From assembly GCA_039939375.1 (NCBI GenBank), contig JBDVJO010000002.1, positions 248,001 to 312,000 of the forward strand: a stretch of DNA of 64,000 bases, written 5' to 3'. Origin of the DNA: Paracrocinitomix sp039939375. GTDB taxonomy: Bacteria > Bacteroidota > Bacteroidia > Flavobacteriales_D > Crocinitomicaceae. The notes beneath the pieces were generated by a model. The model did not search any database. It saw only the letters and a program-made list of their open reading frames with translations, and was not told the origin of the DNA. A program made the translations under genes and the position numbers. Each line of letters opens with the position of its first letter. The first letter of the stretch is position 1. Below are positions 1 to 8,260 of the stretch, piece after piece.

Positions 1-217
1 CCTCCGGATAATACCAAGCAGCATCTTTGTTTTCCTCACCATCAACCTCAAGTGTATAATAAGAAGCTGTGCCTTTCCATGCACATTCTGAAGTGGTATC
101 ACTTTCCTTAAAGTATTCTTTCTTGATTGAACTAGGCGGAAAGTATGCGTTGCCTTCAATGTTAACAGTTTCATCACTTTCAGCGATTACTACGCCATTC
201 CAAATTGCTTTTTTCAT
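1..217 (-). CDS. DUF427 family protein, C-terminus cut by the window edge
   Basis: The reading frame starts at the ATG complementary to 215-217 and runs off the window after about 72 codons. The visible protein begins MKKAIWNGVVIAESDET and continues with YFPPSSIKK, ECAWKGTASYY and DAAWYYPE. These are the conserved blocks of the DUF427 family, small proteins of about 90-120 residues with no assigned biochemical role. There is no signal peptide, so it should be cytoplasmic. It is the first of a run of small minus-strand genes. Family membership is seen in the motifs; function is unknown. Confidence 0.85.
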   Translation of the reverse strand, partial: MKKAIWNGVVIAESDETVNIEGNAYFPPSSIKKEYFKESDTTSECAWKGTASYYTLEVDGEENKDAAWYYPE

Positions 218-331
218 ACAGTTTTAATTGATTAGACGATTTCTTTCTATTTATCTTTCAATTTAAATAATTTATCGCGAATGACGCACGTAAAAACGGG
301 GACTTCTCTTTTTGATCCATCCCCTTAATAA

Positions 332-925
332 TTATGCAGCAGTTTTAGATTTTTTTTGAATTTCGGCTATTCTTTTAGCTTTCATTTCTGAAATTTTACC
401 AGTTTCAGCATAAATCTTAGCATCATTCAGAACATTATCTAAAGTCTCTGTCATTTTTTTCTTCATCATTCCATTCATCATAGCCCCCATTATACCTTTT
501 GATCTAAAAATAGCCTTCATGACTAGTTTTGAGCTATTTTCATCAATGGCAACAACAGTCCAATCATTTTTAGCTTTCGTTATAAAACCAGGCATTCCAT
601 CAAATACTTCATAGGCCAAGTTCATTTTTGCTGCATCATACTTCACCAATTTTTCACTGATCTTATCAAATCCTTTAACAGATACATCACAGAATCGTTC
701 ATTGCAGCTTGCTCCTTCAAATTCTGCCTTACCTTTTCCCTCAGAGTGATCTATATTTGAAGCCCATTTATATACATCTGTAAATCCTGGTCCTACCAGT
801 TCCCAAAGTTGTTCTGCAGGAACGTTAATGGTAATTTCTCTTTCCAAGTCAAATCCTCTTTCTTTTGCCATAGTTGTAGTTGTTAAAGTGAGTAACAAAA
901 TTCCTAATCCAATTACTTTTTTCAT
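332..925 (-). CDS. Secreted SRPBCC/START-like protein
   Basis: This is a 197-residue protein with a short signal peptide (residues 1-20, hydrophobic LGILLLTLTTTT and then MAKER). The mature part reads like a polyketide-cyclase/START-type helix-grip fold: an opening strand REITINVPAEQLWELVG, a central strand-rich region with NDWTVVAI, and a long C-terminal helix around residues 140-175. Such domains bind hydrophobic ligands; the ligand here cannot be told. The C-terminus is lysine-rich. The gene stands about 70 bp downstream of the AraC gene on the same strand, so it could be co-transcribed or regulated by it. The fold call is moderate and the function unknown. Confidence 0.65.
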   Translation of the reverse strand: MKKVIGLGILLLTLTTTTMAKERGFDLEREITINVPAEQLWELVGPGFTDVYKWASNIDHSEGKGKAEFEGASCNERFCDVSVKGFDKISEKLVKYDAAKMNLAYEVFDGMPGFITKAKNDWTVVAIDENSSKLVMKAIFRSKGIMGAMMNGMMKKKMTETLDNVLNDAKIYAETGKISEMKAKRIAEIQKKSKTAA

Positions 926-993
926 TTTTCTAATTATTTGTTTGATACAAATTTCGTGATGAAAAACAAGAAGTAATTTCTGTTTAGGCTCAA

Positions 994-1830
994 CTATTTT
1001 CCTAAAAAGGTCAAACGATATTTTGAAGGAGAAAGGCCATATTTCTTTTGAAAACTATCAGAGAAAGTAGTGATGTCTTGAAAGCCTGAATCAAATGAAA
1101 TTGAAGTAATTGAGTCATTTCCGCAAGCAATTAAACTTGCGGCATGGTCAAGCCTTCTTTCTTTGATATAGCGTGCAGGAGTTTCTCCATATTCTTTTTT
1201 GAATTCTCTTTTGAATGTAGAAAGACTCATGTTGCAAATAAAGGCTAGTTCTTCAAGGCTCAAAGGGTTGAATATGTTTTGTTCAATAGCTGTTTTGAAC
1301 TTTACGTTAACTGGTGCAAAGAAATCTGACAATAATTGTTGAATATTATTGTGGTTTTCTGATCGCAATAGAATCATGATTAACTCTTTTAACTTTAGAA
1401 TCCCTAATTCTTCATCAATGGCTTCTGGCTCTTCAAAGAATACAACCAGATTACTCATGTATTGCTCAATCAGTTTGTTTCCAATCAGTTTTTTCGGTTT
1501 TTGAACTGTTGCACCTGACAGAAAACCTGGCACTTCATTTTTATAGATTTCTTTCAAAAGTTCTGGGTATAAATAAATCGCAATAGCTTCACATTTACCA
1601 GATTCATCTGAATTGACATATTTTTGAACGTAGCTACCACAGCTTTTCGTGATGGCTTCTTTATCAGAAATTTGATGTACACCACGTGCATCATAACTTT
1701 TCATGGTTCCTTCTAGCATATAAAAGAAACATGCAAAGTCTTTTAAGGTACCTTGCATCACAAATGGTGGTTGGAATGTTGCTTTTTGAAATAGCGGCAT
1801 TCCTTTGAATTCTATTATTTTACTCTCCAT
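994..1830 (-). CDS. AraC family transcriptional regulator
   Basis: This 278-residue protein has a divergent N-terminal ligand-sensing half and a clear C-terminal AraC/XylS double helix-turn-helix at about residues 175-275. The first HTH contains LSLEELAFICNMSLSTFKRE. The second ends FQDITTFSDSFQKKYGLSPS and KYR, the classical AraC signature. It resembles the Bacteroidota group of AraC proteins with a cupin-like N-terminus. The start at 1830 is followed upstream by a TAGTTTTG element. The neighbouring SRPBCC and DUF1569 genes are possible targets, but this is inference from position only. Confidence 0.92.
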   Translation of the reverse strand: MESKIIEFKGMPLFQKATFQPPFVMQGTLKDFACFFYMLEGTMKSYDARGVHQISDKEAITKSCGSYVQKYVNSDESGKCEAIAIYLYPELLKEIYKNEVPGFLSGATVQKPKKLIGNKLIEQYMSNLVVFFEEPEAIDEELGILKLKELIMILLRSENHNNIQQLLSDFFAPVNVKFKTAIEQNIFNPLSLEELAFICNMSLSTFKREFKKEYGETPARYIKERRLDHAASLIACGNDSITSISFDSGFQDITTFSDSFQKKYGLSPSKYRLTFLGK

Positions 1831-1837
1831 ATTGCGT

Positions 1838-1845
1838 CAAAACTA
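1838..1845 (-). promoter_or_regulatory. Candidate Bacteroidota -7 element of the AraC gene
   Basis: On the minus strand this reads TAGTTTTG, matching TAnnTTTG, 8 bp upstream of the AraC start codon. No TTG is found at the usual -33 distance, so the call is weak. Confidence 0.3.
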
Positions 1846-1898
1846 AACCGATTTTTCGCTAAAAAGTTTCTGAAAAAGGTCAATTTAAACTACGCCAT

Positions 1899-2363
1899 TT
1901 ACTTTTTAATAATGTCTCGAATAATTTTTAAATGATGTTTGGTGTGCAGGTGCAGAAACCACAAGGTTCTTTTTTTATTCAGTTGACCAAAAATGGGATG
2001 GGTAAAGAAATGATTCTTAGATACTTTTTGAAAATCTTCAAACAATTCTTCAGCTCTATTGAGAAAAGCTAAAAGTTGTTCCTCAGTTAGTTCTTCTTGA
2101 TTCAAAAAAGCTTTCGGCGATCTACCTATTCCTCTTGGGATGTAGCCGATTAACCAAATTTTAAATCTGTTTTTATTAAAAGCGTATTGATATTCTTCTG
2201 GGGCGGATTGCGTGGCATTTTTACAAATGGCAGAGAAGATTTGAATGGTATGTGAAAGGTGCCACTCAACTGACGCTTTTGAAACATCTTCGTTCAAAAC
2301 TGACTTATGTTGAATGTGATCTTTGAGCTCTGCTAGCAGGAGTGTGATTTTGTTTACGTTCAT
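1899..2363 (-). CDS. DinB-like DUF1569 protein
   Basis: A 154-residue cytoplasmic protein. The conserved histidine pattern of the DUF1569/DinB four-helix bundle is visible: WHLSHTIQIF near residue 55, THPIFGQLN near 122 and HLHTKHHLKI near the C-terminus. In DinB-like proteins three histidines bind a divalent metal. Members occur in thiol-dependent or stress-related contexts, but the reaction is mostly unknown. The length fits the family. It lies between the AraC gene and an unknown membrane protein on the same strand. Confidence 0.75.
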   Translation of the reverse strand: MNVNKITLLLAELKDHIQHKSVLNEDVSKASVEWHLSHTIQIFSAICKNATQSAPEEYQYAFNKNRFKIWLIGYIPRGIGRSPKAFLNQEELTEEQLLAFLNRAEELFEDFQKVSKNHFFTHPIFGQLNKKRTLWFLHLHTKHHLKIIRDIIKK

Positions 2364-2422
2364 GTGGTGTCAATATAGGCATTCAATTTAAGTTTCGGTT
2401 GGATTCAAAGATGAAATGGTAG

Positions 2423-3115
2423 CTATCCCATCATTCCAATAATCAACCTAATAATAGCCGCAAGTGCAAAGACAGAACCTATGACTATGGCAAGTACATT
2501 TTTTGATTTAACGTTTTTTTGGTGATTTTCTAGTTTATCTGAATTTTCACCGCCCAGCTTTAATTTCTCAAGCTTTTCTAAAAGGTTTTCATAAACGACA
2601 AATTGTTCCATATTCCGCCTTGCTTTGAGACCTTTCATTTTATCTGCAATGGCCAAACATTTTTCAGAAAGCTCTTTTTTAAAGGACTCAGCAAATGATG
2701 CCTTGTAAAGACGAATTACCGCAAGCGGAATAGCTGCAAATATTTTATCCAACAGTGTCAAGCCAACTTTGAAATCAAATCTTGGATTATCGGCTAAACG
2801 GAAAAGTTCTTCTGCCGCGCTTAATGATTGCTCAAGCGCGGGTTGAACAATGTTTCCTATTTTTTCGTTGGCTGCTGCGTTAGTTAGAAAATTAACCCGT
2901 AATACACTCGCCACAATTGCTGGGTTTTCTTCAATATGCTTGGCATAAATATGCTCTAAAGCAGCAATATATTTCGGACTAATCCAATCAATGAACTCAA
3001 CAGTCATTGTGTCCTTTTTTCTGATTTTACAGAAAATACCAAATTTCTGCTCGTTAATCAATGAGTTCAAATCTTTCTGAGCTAAAACTATTTCTTCAAA
3101 AGCTTCGTTTTCCAT
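2423..3115 (-). CDS. Hypothetical protein with C-terminal membrane anchor
   Basis: A 230-residue protein that I do not recognise. Residues 1-195 are helical, charged and without a signal peptide. A lysine/asparagine-rich linker follows (KLENHQKNVKSKN). The last 25 residues (VLAIVIGSVFALAAIIRLII) form one transmembrane helix, so it looks like a tail-anchored protein with its soluble part in the cytoplasm. It is the most upstream gene of the minus-strand group at the window start, and its upstream region faces the divergent SDR gene. Confidence 0.6.
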   Translation of the reverse strand: MENEAFEEIVLAQKDLNSLINEQKFGIFCKIRKKDTMTVEFIDWISPKYIAALEHIYAKHIEENPAIVASVLRVNFLTNAAANEKIGNIVQPALEQSLSAAEELFRLADNPRFDFKVGLTLLDKIFAAIPLAVIRLYKASFAESFKKELSEKCLAIADKMKGLKARRNMEQFVVYENLLEKLEKLKLGGENSDKLENHQKNVKSKNVLAIVIGSVFALAAIIRLIIGMMG

Positions 3116-3256
3116 GTTTTTGTTTTGGGTTAGTCAGATAAAGTTAAGATTTTATTTCCTTAGGATTTATTCCAATATCGATATCTAATTCAGCCATCCA
3201 CCAAAAAGTATACGTTAAATGAAAATGTGTATAAGAATTTAGGCTTTCACTTCAGC

Positions 3257-3264
3257 TAACTTTG
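3257..3264 (+). promoter_or_regulatory. Candidate -7 promoter element of the SDR gene
   Basis: TAACTTTG matches the Bacteroidota -7 consensus TAnnTTTG and lies 26 bp before the ATG at 3290. No clear TTG stands at the -33 distance. Confidence 0.5.
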
Positions 3265-3289
3265 TCCTAAACATTTAAAACAGAAAACA

Positions 3290-4240
3290 ATGAGCAATAC
3301 CAAATACGGAAAAAATGGGTGGACACCTGATAGAATACAAGACCTAACAGGTAAAACATATTTAATAACAGGAACAACTAGCGGAACTGGGTACGAAGCA
3401 GCAAGAATTCTTCTTTCTAAAGGTGCGAAAGTGGTGATGTTGAATCGTAATCCTAAAAAATCTACAGACAGCATTGCGAAATTAAAAGAAACACTGGGTA
3501 ATAACATAGATGTATCTGCCATCAAAATGGATTTAGCCGATCAGAATTCAATTAAATCTGCAGCTAAAGAAGTGCTTGAAACGGTTTCACAAATAGACGC
3601 ATTATTATGTAATGCGGCAATTGCGCAAACACCAAATCGTAACTTAACTCCTGAAGGCTGGGAAGTTCAAATGGGCGTGAATTATTTCGGTCACTTTACT
3701 TTACAGGCCTTGCTTTATCCCTTGATTGAAAAATCAAAAGGTAGAATTGTAACGGTAGGTAGTTTAGGTTACGACATGGGAATCAAAGCCATTAAGTTTG
3801 ACGATTTGAGTTGGGAAGAAGACTATTCACCAAACAATGCCTATAGCCAAAGTAAACTTGCGCAAATCATGTCAATGTATGAATTGAATGACAGGTTAAA
3901 AGCTACAGGTAAATCTGATGTAAAAGCGTATGCTTGCCATCCTGGATCTTCAAGAACATCATTAATTGCAACCAGCGGAAGTTTCATGATGAAAATGATA
4001 TTTGGCATTATGAAATTAACCCCTTTAACTCAACCCGCAGAAAACGGTGCGTATCCACAATTAATGTGTGCAACAGAACCAAACTTAGATGAAAATGGAT
4101 TTTACGGACCAACAGGAAGAAGCAATTGGGTAGGACCAGTAGGGGCACATGAAATCAAATCACATGCAAAAGACAAAGCTGCCTCTAAAAGATTGTGGGA
4201 GCTTTCTGAAAAAGAAACTGGTGTAAGCTGGGAGATTTAA
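3290..4240 (+). CDS. Short-chain dehydrogenase/reductase (retinol dehydrogenase-like)
   Basis: A 316-residue NAD(P)-dependent oxidoreductase of the SDR superfamily. The cofactor-binding motif TGTTSGTG is at residues 28-35, the NAA strand near 108-110, the catalytic Ser near 158 and the Tyr/Lys pair YSQSK at 185-189. The long C-terminal part with a substrate-side insert is typical of the retinol dehydrogenase/WWOX-like branch. The substrate cannot be told. A second AraC regulator begins 36 bp downstream on the same strand, so the pair probably forms one transcription unit and the regulator may control it. Confidence 0.92.
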   Translation: MSNTKYGKNGWTPDRIQDLTGKTYLITGTTSGTGYEAARILLSKGAKVVMLNRNPKKSTDSIAKLKETLGNNIDVSAIKMDLADQNSIKSAAKEVLETVSQIDALLCNAAIAQTPNRNLTPEGWEVQMGVNYFGHFTLQALLYPLIEKSKGRIVTVGSLGYDMGIKAIKFDDLSWEEDYSPNNAYSQSKLAQIMSMYELNDRLKATGKSDVKAYACHPGSSRTSLIATSGSFMMKMIFGIMKLTPLTQPAENGAYPQLMCATEPNLDENGFYGPTGRSNWVGPVGAHEIKSHAKDKAASKRLWELSEKETGVSWEI

Positions 4241-4275
4241 TCAACATAAGTTTTAAATGAATAAATTTGATTTTG

Positions 4276-5187
4276 ATGAAACACTTTAAAACATTATCAG
4301 CATACTTTGAATACATGGAACTGCCTAGTCCTGAACATCCAATGCTCAGTGTTATGCTAGCGAAAGAAGATGAATTTCTGCCTTGCCCTAAAGACAGTTC
4401 GCCTCCTATTACGCATGACTGCTATTCTATTAGTCTGAAAAAAATTGTGAGTGGCGAATTAAATTACGGAAGAACAAAATATGATTTCACAAATGGAGCC
4501 ATGTTTTTTATGGCGCCACGGCAAGTACTGCAATGGAATTCTTCTGTCGTGTTTGAACAAAAAGGTTTCTCGATTAATTTTCATGAAGATTTTATAAAAG
4601 GTACTGAGTTAGCTGATCAAATTAAGAAATACAGTTTCTTTTCTTATTCTGCGAATGAAGCCCTGCACTTATCTCCTAAAGAGGAAATGCAAATAGAATC
4701 AATCGTTGAAAGTATTGCTGTAGAATATCATAACAATCAAGATGTATTTAGCAAAGACATTATCATTTCTCAACTCAGCACCTTGCTCAAATATGCCAAT
4801 CGTTTTTATGAGCGACAATTCATCAACAGAAAAGAGCATTCAATTGATTTATTAGAACAATTTAATAAGCATTTAGAAGCTTATTTTCAAAGTGGGGCAA
4901 TACAAGAAAATGGTGTTCCTTCAATTGAGGATATTGCAAGTGTGATGGGAATTACGCAACGTTATTTGAGTGATACGCTTAAAAAAGAAACCGGGAAAAC
5001 AACGACAGAGCATCTGCAGTTATATTTAATTGACGAAGCAAAAAACTTACTGTTAAAGCCAAATAAAAGTGTTGCAGAAGTGGCGTATGAATTAGGGTTT
5101 GAATACCCTCAGTATTTTTCTCGCCTTTTCAAAAAGAAAGAAGGAATCAGTCCAACAGCTTATATAGAAAAGTTTAAGTTGAATTGA
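4276..5187 (+). CDS. AraC family transcriptional regulator
   Basis: A 303-residue protein with an N-terminal cupin-type sensor (FTNGAMFFMAPRQVLQW near 75-95) and a C-terminal AraC DNA-binding domain. HTH1 is around IEDIASVMGITQRYLSDTLK. HTH2 ends with VAYELGFEYPQYFSRLFKKK and GISPTAYI. I chose ATG 4276 over the in-frame TTG at 4267 because MKHFKTLSAYFEYMELP is the usual beginning of this subfamily. It is distinct in sequence from the AraC protein at 994-1830. The gene follows the SDR gene closely and is probably co-transcribed with it. Confidence 0.92.
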   Translation: MKHFKTLSAYFEYMELPSPEHPMLSVMLAKEDEFLPCPKDSSPPITHDCYSISLKKIVSGELNYGRTKYDFTNGAMFFMAPRQVLQWNSSVVFEQKGFSINFHEDFIKGTELADQIKKYSFFSYSANEALHLSPKEEMQIESIVESIAVEYHNNQDVFSKDIIISQLSTLLKYANRFYERQFINRKEHSIDLLEQFNKHLEAYFQSGAIQENGVPSIEDIASVMGITQRYLSDTLKKETGKTTTEHLQLYLIDEAKNLLLKPNKSVAEVAYELGFEYPQYFSRLFKKKEGISPTAYIEKFKLN

Positions 5188-5194
5188 TGGGATA

Positions 5195-5584
5195 TTATTC
5201 GATTTGTGAATTTTCCGTTTGGAAACAATCTATACAGAGAGTGATACCATTGGCTGACAAACGCTTCATTTCAGATGGTGTAAATTCCATTGCGCATTGA
5301 TGTTGATATTCATAGTTCATCCAAACATCAATGTCATTTGGTTGAACACCTAAAGTTTTTAGAGCTGCTATATTGGGTTCAATCAAATCCATGAATTCAT
5401 TAATGAAGTCAATGTTAGATTCATCATCAGATTCAATCAGCCGATAAGACCAAAGACTAAAATCATTTTTCTTGATTCTTTTTGTAGGCGTGAACTTCAT
5501 TGGTTCAACACCGAGTACCTTTGAAATTTGATTATAAATTTCTTTATCCGGGTTTAAGTTAATATGCAAAAAAAAATATTTCAC
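5195..5584 (-). CDS. DUF4279-like small protein
   Basis: A 129-residue protein starting at GTG (complement of 5582-5584). The frame opens with KYFFLHINL. It shows the pattern of DUF4279 proteins: an N-terminal strand, the phrase KFTPTKRI then LWSYRLI, a helical middle, and a final strand ITLCIDCFQ. Function is unknown. Its 3' end lies 7 bp from the 3' end of the convergent AraC gene. An attC-like element starts about 100 bp upstream of it. DUF membership is a pattern judgement and moderately sure. Confidence 0.6.
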   Translation of the reverse strand: MKYFFLHINLNPDKEIYNQISKVLGVEPMKFTPTKRIKKNDFSLWSYRLIESDDESNIDFINEFMDLIEPNIAALKTLGVQPNDIDVWMNYEYQHQCAMEFTPSEMKRLSANGITLCIDCFQTENSQIE

Positions 5585-5682
5585 GTGATTTGGTGGTGAA
5601 GCTTAATATTAATTTAAAATTAATGTTTTACATTGAATCTTTGTGGATTTGATTTTACCTTTTGGAGGCAGAATAACATTGA

Positions 5683-5754
5683 TGCTAACGTCTGAGTAAA
5701 ATTAGGCATTGATGCCGAACTGCGCAAGCAGTGAATTTTACTTACTTGTTAGGT
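5683..5754 (-). repeat. attC-like recombination site of an integron-type gene cassette
   Basis: Read on the minus strand, the element begins with ACCTAAC (5754-5748, R'' box pattern RYYYAAC) and ends with GTTAGCA (5689-5683, R' box with conserved GTTAG). Between them, GTAAGTAAAATT and AATTTTACTC form the inner imperfect inverted repeat. The centre holds two short hairpins (ACTGC/GCAGT and GGCAT/ATGCC). The size of 72 bp is within the known attC range. It starts 7 nt after the stop codon of the OLD-like ATPase. The other cassette end, GTTAGGT at 7293-7287, is the exact complement of the R'' box, which is the hallmark of a cassette. The branched centre is unusual. Confidence 0.65.
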
Positions 5755-5760
5755 GACGTT

Positions 5761-7272
5761 TCACAATTCTTTTTCTATTGCTTTCAATTTAGATATGATA
5801 TCGGAAGTACTTTCCTTGAATGCTTTTTTTGCATCTTCCTCATTTTCTGATATCCAATCTTTTACTTCCTCCAACAATTCTCGTTTAGCCAGTCTTTTTT
5901 TCTTTTTATCCTTAATGTCAAGTGCTTCCTTTACTTTTTCTTGAAATTGTTCAGGATAGCATTCCTCAAAATCATGGAAATCGAATTGTCTGAAATTATC
6001 TTCACTCCAACCTGAACCTAAATACTTTTTCTTAAGACGTTCGATAATTTCTTTTTCATTTTCACCGGAATCTATTATTACCCAGACTTTATTCTTGTAA
6101 GTAGGTTCTAAATGAAGAAAAACGAATAAACTGTTGAAATCTTCAAATTTCGGTTCAATTCTACTTGTAGATCCTGCTGAAAACGTTCTTAATTTATTCT
6201 TCAATTCGGGAACAAACCATCTAATCAAATGATCTCTAATTATTATTTCAGCAGAAGATTCTTCCAAAAACAACCAACCTTTCCATAGATCAAAGTCAAA
6301 AAAATCATATCCCAAATCCTCCAAAACTCTTTTTCTTTCATTAGGATCGTTTGAAATTTCGGTCACTGAAGAAAGTGCAAGCTTAGGTTTTTCTTCGTCA
6401 AATTCTTTATTCGTTACTTCAAATACTTTCGCATTTTCCACCGCACCAAGTTTTTTCATTACAATATTTGAATGTGTGGAGATGAAGAATTGATTTGATT
6501 TACTTTTTTCTGCTATCAAATCAAGGAGGGCTTTTAGGGCGTTAGGATGAATATCATTCTCTGGTTCTTCAATTAAGAAAATCCGGTTTTCAGCAACACA
6601 TAAATCTGTAATCAGACCAAGCATATTCGTAACACCTTCCCCCATTGCAGTTAATGGAATATGTTCTTGATTATGTATAAACAGAACGGCTTGTTTCCCA
6701 TTTCCCTTTGCAAGCGTAGCAATTTCAAAACCTAAAATATCGTTGCAGGCTTTTACATATTGAGAATTGGCGGGTTGAAATTGTGGAGTTGTTAATCGGT
6801 CTATTTTTGAGTACAAGTTCGTCAAATTTCCAGTTACAGATGTTGTATTGGTCTCGTTTATTGTAACCTCAAATGAAACTGTTTTTCGCTTAGAGAAATA
6901 TGGATAGATTAAATTATATGGTTCTTTCTCCGCAACGGGCTTTGGTAAGTTCTGATGATTGTCATTTTTATAATGAAGCACAATTTGCTTCGTGTTTAAA
7001 CGCATATATAATCTATCGTTCAATTTATGATTGGCAATGAATCCTTTGTGACTCCCAGTGAATGATAGCATAATATCTCCATTAGATGTACCTAAGGTGG
7101 AATCGTTGGCATTTAATATCCCTGGACGCTGAAGTCGGTATATGGAGTGCAATATGGTTGATTTACCAGAGTTGTTGGGACCAACAAGTATATTTATATT
7201 CTCAGCAAGTTCTGTCTTCGGTAGACTTCTAAACCCTCTAACATTTGCTAATTCGATTCTTGTAATTTTCAT
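5761..7272 (-). CDS. OLD-like AAA ATPase, possible TOPRIM nuclease, in a cassette-like context
   Basis: A 503-residue protein. Residues 1-320 are an SMC/ABC-type ATPase: strand MKITRIELANVRGF, Walker A GPNNSGKST (31-39), a Walker B-like segment FLIEEPENDIHP near 230-242 and a switch segment ISTHS near 262. The C-terminal 170 residues have WLFLEESSAEIIIRD near 335 and WVIIDSGENE near 400, which could be a divergent TOPRIM domain as in OLD nucleases. No UvrD helicase, methylase or toxin partner is adjacent. OLD-type proteins are often anti-phage nucleases. Short 5' (20 nt) and 3' (7 nt) untranslated ends and the flanking boxes suggest a mobile gene cassette. Confidence 0.8.
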   Translation of the reverse strand: MKITRIELANVRGFRSLPKTELAENINILVGPNNSGKSTILHSIYRLQRPGILNANDSTLGTSNGDIMLSFTGSHKGFIANHKLNDRLYMRLNTKQIVLHYKNDNHQNLPKPVAEKEPYNLIYPYFSKRKTVSFEVTINETNTTSVTGNLTNLYSKIDRLTTPQFQPANSQYVKACNDILGFEIATLAKGNGKQAVLFIHNQEHIPLTAMGEGVTNMLGLITDLCVAENRIFLIEEPENDIHPNALKALLDLIAEKSKSNQFFISTHSNIVMKKLGAVENAKVFEVTNKEFDEEKPKLALSSVTEISNDPNERKRVLEDLGYDFFDFDLWKGWLFLEESSAEIIIRDHLIRWFVPELKNKLRTFSAGSTSRIEPKFEDFNSLFVFLHLEPTYKNKVWVIIDSGENEKEIIERLKKKYLGSGWSEDNFRQFDFHDFEECYPEQFQEKVKEALDIKDKKKKRLAKRELLEEVKDWISENEEDAKKAFKESTSDIISKLKAIEKEL

Positions 7273-7286
7273 CTTGAGTCAATGAC

Positions 7287-7293
7287 ACCTAAC
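7287..7293 (-). other. Cassette boundary core site (GTTRRRY)
   Basis: On the minus strand this reads GTTAGGT, 14 nt before the ATG of the OLD-like ATPase. It fits the integron core GTTRRRY and is the exact reverse complement of the ACCTAAC box at 5748-5754. With the next base, the two ends form an 8-bp inverted repeat (GTTAGGTG). An integrase would cut between G and TT. Confidence 0.55.
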
Positions 7294-7462
7294 TAGTAAC
7301 TAAAGTTAATAGTTTTTATTCACCTAAATATCCGAAATAAATTCCACAAATAAACGGGTACAGCCGTTTGTAAACGTAAGTATGACTCAAATACGACAAA
7401 ATTCAGTGTTTCCCGCAATTTCCTTTTCTCATTCAAGCAAGCTTGATCGAAATTTCGCGCAT

Positions 7463-7490
7463 AAAAAAACCAGTTCATACGAACTGGTTT
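7463..7490 (-). terminator. Rho-independent terminator hairpin, copy A
   Basis: AACCAGTTC and GAACTGGTT form a perfect 9-bp stem with a 4-nt loop, followed on the minus strand by a run of Ts. It is a copy of the tRNA-His terminator without its tRNA. Confidence 0.7.
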
Positions 7491-7634
7491 CATTTTGAAG
7501 GGTGGAAGATGGGATTACATCCCTATGATCCCTTTATCTTCTGTTGGGCCTTCATCAAAATGAAACGCGCTGCGCTTGTTTTATTTACACTAACATTTTC
7601 TCATTCAAGCAAGCTTGATCGAAATTTCGCGCAT

Positions 7635-7662
7635 AAAAAAACCAGTTCATACGAACTGGTTT
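7635..7662 (-). terminator. Rho-independent terminator hairpin, copy B
   Basis: Same hairpin and T-run as copy A, inside the second repeat copy, downstream of the two-gene island on the minus strand. It may end that operon's transcript. Confidence 0.7.
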
Positions 7663-7786
7663 CATTTTGATGGGTGGAAGATGGGGTTTAGGTCGAACTT
7701 TTCCAAGGGATTTGAATACTTAAATCCAACTCAAATTGTCACAATCGATCTTGAATTGATCATGCGATTTATGAATAATCCAAATA

Positions 7787-8260
7787 TCAAATTTTGAACC
7801 CTATTCCACACTGAAAAACTTCGCGCCAACCGACACCAAGTTTAAGAATTAATTTCTTTTCAGGGTTTTGAAATCGATAGCCAATAAATGGGCGGTAAGT
7901 TGTAGCAATATACGTCATCCCATTGTGCTTTATACTTTTATCAAAATGAAAAACAATATCATTTGAAAACTCTATCTTATGATTATTTCCATATAGAAAA
8001 GAAATCCCTGCTGCGCTTTGAAAACCTAGATTTGCATCTAAGATTGACGCAGACCATAAACCTGTTTTTACATTGCCTCTAACTTGTAACTTTTGAAGAT
8101 TCTTTGTAAAATCAAAAGACTCGTAACCTAAAGAAATCGTGTTGTAAAATAACATAGTACCTACATGAATATTTACATTTCCTTTCTCTTTCTCTTGTGT
8201 CATGGCACTCTCAAAAACCAACAAGAATGCAACAAAAGCTATACACTTCATGATATTCAT
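7787..8260 (-). CDS. Secreted small outer-membrane-like protein
   Basis: A 157-residue protein with a signal peptide (MNIMKCIAFVAFLLVFESAMTQ). The mature part has alternating strands with aromatic residues and ends in GVGWREVFQCGIGFKI, so it may be a small beta-barrel of 8 strands. I do not recognise a family. Its ATG overlaps the stop of the upstream lipoprotein gene by one base (TAATG), so the two are translationally coupled. Both genes lie between direct repeats that end in tRNA-His sequence, suggesting a transferred two-gene unit. Confidence 0.65.
   Translation of the reverse strand: MNIMKCIAFVAFLLVFESAMTQEKEKGNVNIHVGTMLFYNTISLGYESFDFTKNLQKLQVRGNVKTGLWSASILDANLGFQSAAGISFLYGNNHKIEFSNDIVFHFDKSIKHNGMTYIATTYRPFIGYRFQNPEKKLILKLGVGWREVFQCGIGFKI

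Larger units (their letters stand above)
7424..7685. repeat. tRNA-His-associated repeat, distal locus (copies A and B)
   Basis: Two 90-bp copies (7424-7513 and 7596-7685) are 172 bp apart and nearly identical. Each begins TTTTCTCATTCAAGCAAGC, contains a terminator hairpin, and ends with GGGTGGAAGATGGG, which is the 3' end of the tRNA-His gene at 9483. The stretch 7500-7685 is repeated in direct orientation, with about six differences, at 9309-9495. Together they bracket a 1.6-kb two-gene segment. This is the pattern left by an integration or duplication at a tRNA 3' end. Confidence 0.85.
7273..7786. other. Intergenic region with repeats, no gene
   Basis: This 514-bp stretch separates the cassette start from the next gene. 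It holds the cassette boundary (7287-7293), a small hairpin AAACGG/CCGTTT (7352-7369), and one and a half copies of the tRNA-His-associated repeat (7424-7685). The open frames across the repeats are by-products of the repeat and start in repeat DNA. I see no coding sequence. Confidence 0.6.

Noticed and set aside
994..5187. The two AraC genes as a recent duplication
   Set aside because: Their sequences differ widely apart from the HTH signature, so they are separate subfamilies.
7287..7424. A second attC site upstream of the cassette (a cassette array)
   Set aside because: No matching box pair or inverted repeat was found before 7424; the hairpin at 7352-7369 lacks the core motifs.
7424..7685. 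Possible CRISPR array from the repeated units
   Set aside because: Only two copies, 90 bp long and ending in a tRNA 3' end, with a spacer of 82 bp that is itself repeated elsewhere. This does not fit CRISPR.
7443..7797. Two overlapping plus-strand open frames (75 and 60 codons) sharing the phrase KKPVHTNWFHF or similar
   Set aside because: They are translations of the repeated tRNA-associated DNA, including the terminator hairpin, and start within the repeat. Not genes.
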